A stretch of 64,000 bases of DNA, taken from contig BPQB01000001.1 of NCBI GenBank assembly GCA_019973155.2, positions 1,178,001 to 1,242,000 of the forward strand. Direction: 5' to 3'. Positions 53,967-64,000 of this stretch are shown here, piece by piece. Position 1 is the stretch's first letter; each line of letters starts with the position of its first letter. Under the pieces are notes generated by a model. That model had not been told where the DNA came from, did not search any database, and saw nothing but the letters and a program-made list of their open reading frames with translations. The position numbers and the translations under genes are program-made. The DNA comes from Phanerochaete sordida (lineage: Eukaryota > Basidiomycota > Agaricomycetes > Polyporales > Phanerochaetaceae).

Positions 53967-55349
53967 ATGTGTTACGTGCACGGCTCCATCGACCAGGCTA
54001 CGGGTACATGTCGTATGTGCAAGGTCTTCAAGCCGAGCAGTGGGAGGTCAGTATCGCGTTCCTCAATTGCTCATCTGAAACTATATCTCGCGCTCCTAGG
54101 TGCCCCCACGTAACTGAGGTCTGCCGAAACCGTACCGCACACCCTAGGGGCGACGTAGTCTATATGAAGAACGCAGAGGGTGAGTGCCATCGGCCTCGTT
54201 TATCATGCGCGCCACGGTTGGATGCAGTGCTGACGCTTGAAGCTAGTGCAAACATTCAACGGGTGCGGCTTCTGCAAGGTATGTGTCTCCGATGTACTAG
54301 CTGCCTCGATCTCATTAGACTATCCGCAGTGGGCTCGCACCAACCCCCCTTTGAAATCCTCAGGCTACGCGAACGCAGGCTGGCCAGGCTGCTGCAGACC
54401 GCCTTTGGGCCATGAGCAAAGGCTGGTACCTGCCGCTGACTGGCCTGCCGTCAGTCGAGTCCACCACATCCCTATTCCTCCCGATGTCAAAGCCCTCCTG
54501 GACAGTCTCGCTAGCCCGCAGCGCCCCACTCCATTCGTCCCGGCTACCCGCGGCTCCCCTCCATCTCAACCATCTTCGCTATCTCGCCGAAGTGGCGGCG
54601 TCGCTGCGACGGCTTCCCGCCCTGAAACGAATTCAGGACAAAACACGGGCACTTCCACACCAAAGACACGGAATCGCGGTTCTCCCCAACAGTCCGTGGC
54701 GTCTCTCTCGAGTACAACATCGCGGAACTCGGGCAGTGACGAAGGTGTACCGTCTCCCTCTACCCCCTCGACCGAGTCAAGGAACAGTCCACGTCGCTTG
54801 AGCGTCGAAGTACAACTTGAGAGGCGCCGAGATACATCCCGTGAGGCCAGGTATTCTCCGGGTCGGAAGTCCATCGAGCTGAGCGGCACGTTGTCTCGGA
54901 AAGGCTCGAGCCCCAAGGCGTCCGTATCCACCCCTCCCCCGTCGGTTGCCGTTCGCCCAAAATATGCACGCCCGTCCCTCGACTCGCCGTTGACAGAAAC
55001 CGCCCCGGGTACCGTCAGCGCCAGCTCCGAGCCTAGTCAGCAAGACACATCTTCGGTCGCTGATCGCCGTCGGCGGCCTTCGCTGAATGACGCGTTCGCT
55101 GCGATGAGTGTCAATGGTGACTCATACGCCTCCAGCAGCGACAGCGGTGGCAGTGAACACACCGTCACCTCTGACGGGGGCTTCACCGACTACCTGTCGG
55201 ATGAGTCGGAGGCAGAGCTGCAGCGGCAGGCGGAGCTCAAAGCTGCCATGATCGCGCAGACGCACGTGGAAGAGCAGGAATTCAGAGCGGCGCGCCAGCA
55301 GCTTGCGAACATCGATTTGCGACCACCCAAGTCCTGGTCACGCAGCTGA
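53967..55349 (+). CDS. Protein of unknown function with N-terminal Cys motifs and a Ser-rich disordered body
   Basis: Four exons; the first is 53967-54046 and the second starts at 54100. The N terminus reads MCYVHGSIDQATGTCRMCKV, then CPHVTEVCRNRTAHPRGD and QTFNGCGFCKWARTNPP, with a final WPGCCRPP. These CxxC pairs and His residues could bind zinc in a LIM- or RING-like arrangement, although spacing does not fit those families exactly. The rest is low-complexity Ser/Thr/Pro/Arg sequence with many RxxS-P sites, an acidic segment SDSGGSEHTVTSDGGFTDYL, and a C-terminal helix (SEAELQRQAELKAAMIAQTH). It looks like a regulatory or scaffold protein. No family recognised; coding status is well supported by in-frame splices. 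Confidence 0.75.
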
Positions 55350-55853
55350 ATACGGCGCTGGGACGCGCCCATCGCAACCTCTTTCAGCAATCACGCAAGG
55401 CACGTTCACTTGAAAGAAGATTTGGCGCATGCAGGAGGAAGCATACTCGCTCGACACAAACGACAACCCATCAATGCCACTAACGACTGTAACTTAACGA
55501 CACATGCGATGTCCTGGACGTAGGGCCACATCCCCAGACTACGACTCACGAACTTTCTTCTCTTTGCCTGTACTCTTTTGCCGCTCGCGCGTCGGCATGC
55601 CTCTGTAGCTGATACACTGTTTTACATGTTGTTGTACTGGTCCATACGAAGAATAAATCACTGCCCTGCTCAACCGCCACCGTGCCTCTGACACGCGCAC
55701 GCGTCAGATCGCGCTTTCGGTCCCGCATTCGCGGAAAGCGCCCGTCCATCGTCATTCACATCTTAGGCGTGTGCAGCTTGCCAGAGCTATACGTCTTCCT
55801 GCCACTCCCTCCCTCCCACACGACCGCCTTTTGCACGCATTGCAGCACACAAC
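55350..55853. other. Intergenic: 3' end of Cys-motif gene and helicase promoter
   Basis: 504 bases without a supported gene. It contains the shared 3'/5' flanks of two co-oriented genes. No repeats were found. Confidence 0.45.
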
Positions 55854-58800
55854 ATGGTCGGATTCCTAGAGCATGTCACAGCTCTCACCAGTTCGGTCCC
55901 TGAATCTTCAGAGCGCGACAAGCGCGCCGTGGACGACTGGACAAGGTACGCGAGCGGGCGAAGTGTCACTATGCCTCTGACATACGATCTGCAGGTTGTC
56001 CTCTCAGGGTACGCGCCTTCACTAGACCAGAACACCTTGAACTCACCTCCGATGTCCAGATGGCGCTACGGGAGAACTGGATGAGCTGGAATACGAGGAG
56101 CGGTGGGACGGCGTGCTGGAGAGGTTCAGCTATGGTCCTCCGCTTCTACGCAGCAATCATTCCGACCTCCTGGCTCGATTACTGTCGTACGTATACCACT
56201 ACCTTGAAGTTGCTCGACTGACCCTCCCCAGGAAACCACAGGCAGAGCCCTTGCTCGTCTCTCTGAACGCGCTCCTCTCCAGCTCTCGTCCCAATGAGTC
56301 CATTTCGGATGAATTGGCTGAGACCATTGGATTCGAGGAGATAGAACTAGCCATGGAAATACTGGAGCATCGGTCTAGTCTAAGTCAAGAGGTGTGCCCT
56401 TTCGCGGAACGCTGTAGACAGTAGCTGACACCAAGTTGCAGATTTCGCAATATCTGGCAGCCTGCTCCGTGCCCAAAGACATGAACGCCGCATCAGCATC
56501 TGTATCCAATGGTGAGATGTTTCTACACGCGTCGATCTACATACGCTGAATACCACCAGCGAATGCGAATGGCTTCGACGAGGACTCCGCACGCGCTCGA
56601 ATAGAGGAGACACTACGCGCAAATGCCGCACGCCCTCTGTATACTGGAGTTGCAGTACGTCGGTATAATATCGTAGGGTATATTTACTCATTTCTGCATA
56701 GCACGACGCGCCCGAAATCTTGCCACACGTCTATACTTCCTCGTCCATGGCATCAGGAAACGTGCTTTCTCATCTGGGCAGTAAATTCATGCTTCCCGTG
56801 GGGACTACCAGGGTCGACCGTGAAGTACTGAACCTGTGTTTTGAAAAGCGAGCATATACTTACTGCTAACCTTACAGGATTACGAGGAGGTTACGATCCC
56901 CCCAGCACGACCGGTGCCTCCCCGTATCAACGAGCGATTGATTCCGGTATCTGAACTGGATCCATTATGCAAGGGCTCATTCCCCGTAAGTCTCAACACA
57001 AGTTCAGCTGACTGTGTCCTGATCCTCTTCGACGTCAGGGCTACTCCTCCTTGAATAGAATTCAGTCAATAGTGTACCCGACAGCATACCACTCCAACGA
57101 GAACGTGCTTGTTTGTGGTACGTGTGTCCGTGTTAGATTTCCATTCGACTCTTATAACCATAATCCTCAGCTCCTACTGGCGCTGTTCGTACCTTTCTTA
57201 GTGTAGGCGCATGCAAAGTTTCTGACCTTTCAATTCCACGACACGCAGGGTAAGACAGATGTGGCCATGCTCACGGTTCTGCGAGTACTGGACCAGTACC
57301 GCTCTACCGCCCCCACGACGCAGCCACTATCTTCGACGATTAGGCGAGACGACTTCAAGATAATATACGTGTATGTCGCTTGGTTATAACTTCTCCCGTT
57401 GCTGATTCGTGAATAGCGCACCCATGAAGGCGTTGGCGTCAGAAATTGTGCGCAAGTTGGGCAAGCGGCTCCAATGGCTGTCAATACGTGTCCGGGAGCT
57501 GACAGGTGGGCTATTTTCCTTCTATTTCAGTACTGTGCTCACAAGCCTCCAGGTGACATGCAAATGACCAAGGCTGAGATCGCGGAGACACAAATCATAG
57601 TCACAACGCCGGAGAAGTGGGATGTCGTGACACGGAAGCCTACCGGCGAGGGCGAACTGGCGTCGGTATGCCTTTGGCACTGGCCTCTGGGCAAGCTATT
57701 ATATTCATCGCTCACGCGTACCATAGAAAGTCAAGCTTCTCATCATCGACGAGGTTCATCTACTTAATGACGAGCGTGGCGCTGTCATCGAGACGATCGT
57801 CGCGCGTACTCTTCGTCAAGTCAGCATCTACCTTTACTCTCCATCACGCTCGCGATTAACGTTACTTCAAGGTAGAGTCAAGTCAATCAGTGATTCGAAT
57901 CATCGGACTCAGCGCAACCTTACCGAACTACATCGACGTGGCGGACTTCCTGGGCGTAAATCGGCATACGGGCCTGTTCTACTTCGATTCGTCATTCAGG
58001 CCTGTGCCTCTGGAGCAGCATTTCATCGGCGTAAGAGGAAAACCCAACAGTCCCGCTTCTCGTAAAAACCTGGACCGCGCAACATTTGAGAAGGTTTCGG
58101 AGCTTGTACATCAAGGCCACCAGGTCATGGTCTTTGTCCATGCCCGTAAGGAAACTGTCAACACCGCCATGACGCTGAAGGAAGCTGCAATGATGGAAGG
58201 ATCCCTCGACGAGTTCAGCTGCGAGGACCACCCATCGTACTCCATGTTCAAGCGAGACATCGGACAGTCCAGGAATAAGGAGATGAAGCAGCTATTCGAC
58301 GCGGGTTTTGGTATTCACCATGCTGGCATGCTACGAACAGACCGTAATATGATGGAACGCATGTTCGAAGCACGAGCCATCAAGGTTAGTTTAGTGCCTA
58401 CCGTTCTAGTATTTTCATGACCAAAACGTTATCCACAGGTCCTTTGCTGTACAGCGACACTGGCCTGGGGTGTCAACTTGCCAGCACATGCTGGTATGTT
58501 AGCTCAACAAAACGAGCCGCCGTTTCCTGACCCTCCGAAGTCATTATCAAGGGCACCCAGGTCTATGATAGCGCAAAGGGTGCCTTCACCGACTTGTCAG
58601 TCCTGGACGTATTGCAAATCTTTGGACGCGCCGGGCGTCCAGGGCTGGAGAGCAGCGGTGTCGGTTACATCTGCACGACGCATGATAAGATAGACCATTA
58701 TCTTGACTCGGTCACGTCCCAGGTACGCGTATGCGATTCTGTAGGGCTGTGCAGTGGGCACTGAATATTCGCGTCGCAGAATCCTATCGAATCCAAGTAA

Positions 58801-61770
58801 GATTCTCACACATACAAAGGTGACCAGCGGCTTACGAATGATCTACAGGTTCATCGCGGGCATCATCGATGCTATGAATGCAGAAATTGCGCTCGGAACA
58901 GTCGCCAGTATCCAGGACGCGATACGGTGGTTAGGATACACGTATCTTTTCGTGCGAATGCGAAAGAATCCCCTGCAATACGGTGCGTCAATCGACGCAG
59001 AAATTCCTGCCTGTCTCTAAGCATATATGCAGGGATCCCTTGGAACGAGGTGCAGGACGACCCAGCTCTCCACGGCAAGCGTCACTCTCTCGCGATACAG
59101 GCCGCTAGCAAACTGGCGGAAGCGACCATGATTGCATTCGATCGAGCGACAGGAAATCTCACTATCACGGACCTGGGTAGGATCGCCGCGAAGTTCTACA
59201 TCCGTCACGCCTCAGTGGAGATCTTCAACAAGGAGTTTCGTACCCGAATGTCTGAGGCGGATGTTCTCGCAGTGTTGTGCATGAGTACCGAGGTATGCTC
59301 ACTGCGCGGATTGGTTACTCGCCTGCTGATGACCGTCCTCCAGTTCGATCAGATCAAAGTTCGCGAGAACGAGGTCAAGGAGTTAGAGCAGCTCATGGAA
59401 GCAGCGCCATGCAAAGTCAAGGTAAAGCACGATTTTGTGGCACGTCACCAGCAGAGACTGACGGCTGGTAGGGAGGAACTGATACGAGCCAAGGCAAAGT
59501 CAATATCCTGCTGCAGGCCTACGTCAGCGGATACCGCCCGGAGGACTTTGCGCTCGTCTCAGACCAGGCGTATGCGGCTCAGAACGCTGGCCGTATTGTT
59601 CGTGCTCTGCTCGAGATTGCCATCAGTAGGAAGTGGGCCAACGCCGCCTCCGTGTTGATGGGCATGAGCAAAGCAATCGAGAAGCGACTATGGCCTTTCG
59701 ACCAGCCGCTGAAACAATTCCCGCTCAAGCAAGAAGTCTTCTATGGACTGGAGCGATTCGCGGACGAATATACGGTATCCGAGCTGGCTGAGCTATCAGC
59801 GGAGGAGCTCGGGAAATTGGTTCACCTGAATGAGCGACATGGGTCAGCCATCAGAGACGCTGCACAACGTTTCCCTACCGCCGGAATTTCATTCAGTCTT
59901 CGACCGCTAGGCCCAGACGTCCTGAAAATCAGCACTCGCGTCACCCGCGAGTTCAAGTGGGACTCCAAGATTCACGGCAACGTGGAGCCGTTCTGGCTAT
60001 GGGTCGAAGACCACGACGGGCTTATTATCCTCCAGCTCTCCCACCTTGTCTTCCGGCAGACGTCAGAAGCTCTGGATGTCGACTTCGTGATCTCAATACC
60101 CAACGCGCAACCGCCTCCGTCCGTCATCATTCGATTTGTCTCGGACAAATGGATGGGTGCTGAGGAAGAGCTGGTCATCCCTCTCGACGATCTCGTGATG
60201 CCTACTGTGACGGACTCCCACACGCCTCGACTAGACATACCCTTCCTCTCCCTTGACGTTCTTCACGACCAAGTTCTACAGGATGTCTTGTCTGCTCGGA
60301 TTCACGGCCTCAACGGCATTCAGTCCCAGGTTTACTGGAGCGTAGTGAACACGAGATTACACTCGCTGATTTGTGCTCCTGCTGGCTCGGGAAAGTCGAT
60401 GCTCGGACAGCTGGTCGTGTGGTATGTGAATTTTCCGCGGCTTATCACGTAGTGCTAATGATCACATGGTATCCAGGCGTACCCTCCAAAACGCCGGACG
60501 AGGCTCATGGGCGTTGCTCGTGGCTCCACGTCGTACCCTGCTCAACGAGTTCCTCGCGGATCTTCGCCCAGTCTGCAGACTTCTGGACATAGCGACCGAG
60601 ATCGTCTCTCCAGAATCTTCGTTCACTCCGCCGAGTGGGAAGTGCATACGCCTTGCCACAGCACACACGCTGCGCACGGTGATGTCCAGGATTCCGCCAA
60701 ACAGCCACAAAAATGCCTTTGGGGCGTTGCGTCTGGTCGTCTGCGATAACTTGGAACTTCTGGACTTCTCGTACGAGCTTGCAGTCTCGGCGTTGTTACA
60801 CGCCACACAACAGCTGCCGACCCGGTTTGTCGGTATCTCCAGCTCTCTGAACGATGCAGCAGATCTTGCAGCGTGGTTGAACGTCGACCCACGGGCACTG
60901 CACAGCTTCCGACCTGTGGATCGCGACCAGTCACTCACTGTCTCCACACATACATTCACGATCCCTCAGTCTGCCGCGTTATCTAAAGCCATGGCAAAGC
61001 CCGCCCACACCGCCATCCAAGGTGCACCCGGGGAACCTGCGATTGTCTTCGTGCCTTCTCGGGGTCAGTGTCGTCCCATTGCGCTGGACCTGATCACCCA
61101 ATGTGCACTCGAGATGGAGACGACCCGGGGCTATCTCAGCGAGGACGTCTCGCCGGACGCATTAGAGCACTACCTGGCGCGTCTGCAGGACCGCGGCCTC
61201 ATCGACTTTGTCACGCGCGGCATCGGCTTTTTCCACGAAGGCATCCCGCGACAAGACCGGCTCCTCATCCTCGAACTCTACGCGGAGGGCATCATCCGCG
61301 TCCTGATGGTACCGCATGACTCGTGCTGGTCACTGCCTGTCCGCGCTGCGACCGTAGTGGTCATGGGGACGCAGTACGTGCACGTCACCCCCGACGCGTC
61401 CGAACGTCAGCTCCGAGATTACAACCTCGAAGAACTCGTCCGCATGCAGGGGCGGGCGGTGCGGCACAACGGGGCGGGCCATTTCCATCTGTTCTGTCAG
61501 GCGGAAGCCAAGGACACCATTCTCCGCTTCTTGACCGATGGCCTGCCGCTGGAATCGAAGCTGCTGGAAGGCGATGATCTGCGTACGTGGTACGCGGAGG
61601 AGCGTAGGCGAGGGGCGATTCGGAGCAAGCAAGATGCCATTGACGCGTTGTCGTTTACGTTCCTCTCGCATCGCTTGCAGACCAACCCCGTTTTCTATGA
61701 CGCCCCGACAGAGGGCGGCAAGGATTATAGGCTGTCACGCATCGTGGACGACCTGGATAGCAACCCGTAG
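55854..61770 (+). CDS. SLH1: Ski2-like RNA helicase, SLH1/ASCC3 type, lacking the C-terminal Sec63 domain
   Basis: Many exons; starts [20 protein letters not shown]. After a ~230-residue N-terminal region comes [16 protein letters not shown], then helicase cassette 1. Walker A is CAPTGAGKTDVAM (an intron falls between APTGA and GKT), then [26 protein letters not shown] (DEVH), [28 protein letters not shown] and [14 protein letters not shown] Sec63 domain follows (to about 60.25 kb). Cassette 2 is degenerate: Walker A APAGSGKS is kept, but DExH is VCDNLELLD and the QRxGRxGR-like motif is GRAVRHN. The frame ends in [14 protein letters not shown] and [10 protein letters not shown], just where the second Sec63 domain normally starts. 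SLH1/ASCC3 splits collided ribosomes in the RQT complex. It converges on BNA3, with 71 bp between stop codons. Confidence 0.9.
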
Positions 61771-61841
61771 TCCCGTCTATTAGTGTACATACAACTAGTT
61801 TGTGCAAATGACAACACGTATAGGTCTTAGTCAGAGACCCT

Positions 61842-63655
61842 CTACGGCTTCATGTACTTCTTCAGGCCCATGAGCCGCTCAGCCGCACGCTTGAGCGTGT
61901 CGACATCCTTGCAGAAAGCAAAGCGGGCGTAGTGCTCGCCAATGCCGACGTGCTCCTTGCAGTAGAACTCGCTGACGGGGATTGAGGAAACACCGATCTC
62001 CATCGCAATGAACCAGCAGGCCCTGGAGAAGCTAGTCAGACTTAAGACGTTGGAAAGATGCGAGTATACTGACTTGAAATCCCTGCCACGGTTCTCAACG
62101 CTCGCAGGGAAGGGATAGTCCTCCGGCCAGGTCAGCTTGGAGATGTCCTGGAGGTTGTGGTCAGTTTAGACGCCAGAGAGAAATGATCCGCGGAAATACT
62201 CACAAGAAGCATGAAGTAACTGCCCTCGGGGAGCGTGTAACGGACTCCCAGGCGGTCAAAGGCGTCGGCGAGGATAGCTCTTCGCTCGACGTATTCCGCG
62301 CACTGCGTCTGCACGAACTTGTGCTTCTCGCACTGCTCGAGGCCCGCGGCGACGGCCTCCTGCATCGGCGAGTTGCTGCAGAACACGATGCGTGTCGTGG
62401 CGGCCAGCGTGGGCGAGATAAGCCACGACGGGCCGATGAGCCAGCCGATGCGCCAACCCGTCGCTGAGAACATCTCTAGCAGACGGGTAATTCAGCAACG
62501 CGGCTCGGTGGGAGGGCGGGAGGCGACTTACTGCCAGCGGACTCCACCGTAACGGTACGTTCCCACATACCGGGCAGGGTTGCGAAGCGGACGTGCTCCT
62601 TGCCGTCAAAGACGAGAGTATCATACTGATAACACACAGGACAAGTTAGCCGAGTGTTTCACGCGATGGCTAGGCAGGCCGGCTTACCACTTCGTCGGAT
62701 TGCACAATCAGGTTGAACTCCTCGGCGAGGCCAGCGATCTTGAGCAGCTCCTCCCTGCTGAAGACCTTGCCGATGGGGTTGTGGGGCGTGTTTAGTATGA
62801 TCATCTTAGTGCGGGGAGTGATCGCAGCGCTAGCAAGGAACAGCAGTCAGACAAAAGCCACGTCTGCCGATCACCGAACGTACCGCAGCTCGTCGAAGTC
62901 GATGTGCCAGTCATCGCTGGTGAGCTTGGGCTTGGAGAGGTCGGGGTGCAGGGGCACGTAGACACACTTTCCGCCGTGGAATACCACAGACGGCAAGTAC
63001 TGGTCGAAGAAGGGCTCGAACATGATGACCTCATCGCCAGGGTTGATGAAGGCGGTAAACATCGCGTACTGGCCTGGCTCGAACGAAGGTTAGCGACTGA
63101 GGAGCGTCAAGCAGACGGCCTGCTTACCTTCGTTGGCACCGCTGGTGACGAGGATCTCGGACTCGACATCAAGCTCCCGTCCGAAGATTGGGCTGTAGTA
63201 GCTCTTGATTGCCTCCCTCAACCGCATGCGGCCCTTCGGATGCGAGTAATGGTTCGCGACGACGGTGGTTAGGGCCTCGCTGGCAGCATCCGTAATCCAC
63301 TGCGGGGGAGCGAAGTTCATGTATCCCTGGCCGAGGTTGATGCAGTCGGCCGGGAGGTTGGCAGCGCTGTAAGTGGCTTGTGAGCGTTCGGATAGACGGC
63401 AAACGATGCAGGAACGTACTTGAAGACGGACCACACATCCTGCGCCAGAGCACGGCCCTCCTCGAGGCGATCCGCTACAGGGATGAGCTGCTTAGCGGGG
63501 GCGCCGTTCGGCTTGGACGCGACACCGTTCTTGTGACCGTTGAGGGCACCCATGATAGTTGTGGAGGACTGCATGCGCCTGTGAGGAGGTGCTGCTTTTA
63601 TAGGTCGCCTGGGAAGGTGTCTCGAGACAGAGGGTAGAAGACGAGTCAGATTCAT
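61842..63655 (-). CDS. BNA3: Kynurenine/aromatic aminotransferase (BNA3/KAT type)
   Basis: The N terminus MNLTRLLPSVSRHLPRRPIK is a likely mitochondrial presequence; two internal ATGs (MQSSTTIMGALNG) would give a cytosolic form, so dual targeting is possible. Class I aminotransferase blocks follow: CINLGQGYMNFAPP, HYSHPKGRMRLREAI, VTSGANEG, PGDEVIMFEPFFDQY, LNTPHNPIGK (Asn binding PLP), IVQSDEVYD (Asp), and SAGKMFSATGWRIGW with the PLP Lys. A conserved end, VSEFYCKEHVGIGEHYARFA then FCKDVDTLKRAAERL, is characteristic of KAT. The enzyme converts kynurenine to kynurenic acid and probably also uses other aromatic acids or cysteine conjugates. About eight exons. It converges on the helicase gene. 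Confidence 0.94.
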
Positions 63656-64000
63656 CCGACCCGGGAGGCTCGGCGTGGGGTTACAATTATTGTAATTGGG
63701 CGATATAATGCAATAAGCGCCAGACCTCGCGTGCACTCACGCCATGAAACCAGAAACGGTCACCCCTGGTACACACCGCTTGCCCTCCCAGCTCATCGGA
63801 CCAGGGACCCAGATGCGCGGTAGGATGCGCCCCGCTCTCACAGACCGCGGTCAAGGAGGCCCGCGACTTTGGCTCATCTGCGATTTGCGATGCCCCGGAC
63901 CACGCTCTTACAGTGGGTCGGCAGCACAGGGGCAGCCGCAGCCCCGCCTGTGCTGTCTAAGACCGTTTCATGCTATGCCAAATTCCATTTTGTCTAGCTA
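63656..64000. other. Upstream flank of BNA3
   Basis: 345 bases to the window end, holding the promoter of the minus-strand aminotransferase and perhaps the edge of a further gene. No coding frame or motif supports a call. Confidence 0.45.

Overview
The window is nuclear DNA of a filamentous basidiomycete, most likely an Agaricomycete (the style resembles Polyporales, but I cannot prove the order). The reasons are GC-rich coding sequence, many short introns of about 45-95 nt with GT...CTRAY...AG signals in almost every gene, dense gene packing on both strands, and protein families typical of the group: fungal KCH potassium channels, tandem BTB/POZ genes, F-box/LRR proteins and an SRPK-like kinase. 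Because introns break most genes, the gene models below are my own hand splices, checked by keeping family-conserved residues in frame.

Layout. 0.7-9.5 kb: ribosomal protein L3, a mitochondrial PPR protein, AMMECR1, a Rab GTPase with an unusual insertion, an unassigned 1.26-kb gap with strong hairpins, and ribosomal protein S7. 11-22 kb: an F-box protein, a Cys/Met-metabolism PLP enzyme, a secreted expansin-like double-psi barrel protein, UTP12 and an SRPK-like kinase. 22-30 kb: a poorly resolved stretch with one possibly broken small gene, aspartyl aminopeptidase, IMP4, ALG8 and VMA21. 30-34 kb: two ribonucleotide reductase small-subunit genes, head to head around a shared promoter that carries ACGCGT (MCB/MBF-type) sites. 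34-39 kb: three tandem BTB/POZ paralogues and a non-autonomous DNA transposon (MITE) inserted just upstream of the third. 39-52 kb: RBG1/DRG1 (two micro-exons and a GC-AG intron), a KCH potassium channel, IMP2, a flavodoxin-like quinone reductase, ATE1, a PROPPIN, EMC3 and neuronal calcium sensor NCS1. 52-54 kb: repeat-like sequence with no firm gene. 54-64 kb: a Cys-motif protein of unknown function, an SLH1/ASCC3-type helicase without the usual C-terminal Sec63 domain, and a kynurenine aminotransferase.

How the genes relate. Much of the content is housekeeping. Ribosome production and translation are well represented (RPL3, RPS7, UTP12, IMP4, RBG1, SLH1), as is the secretory/endomembrane system (ALG8, VMA21, EMC3, Rab, PROPPIN). 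No operons are expected. Neighbours are often divergent, sharing promoters of 140-830 bp, or convergent with 70-260 bp between stop codons. The most distinctive points are the RNR head-to-head pair, the BTB array with its MITE, the RBG1 micro-exons, the truncated helicase and the structured gap at 7.6-8.8 kb.
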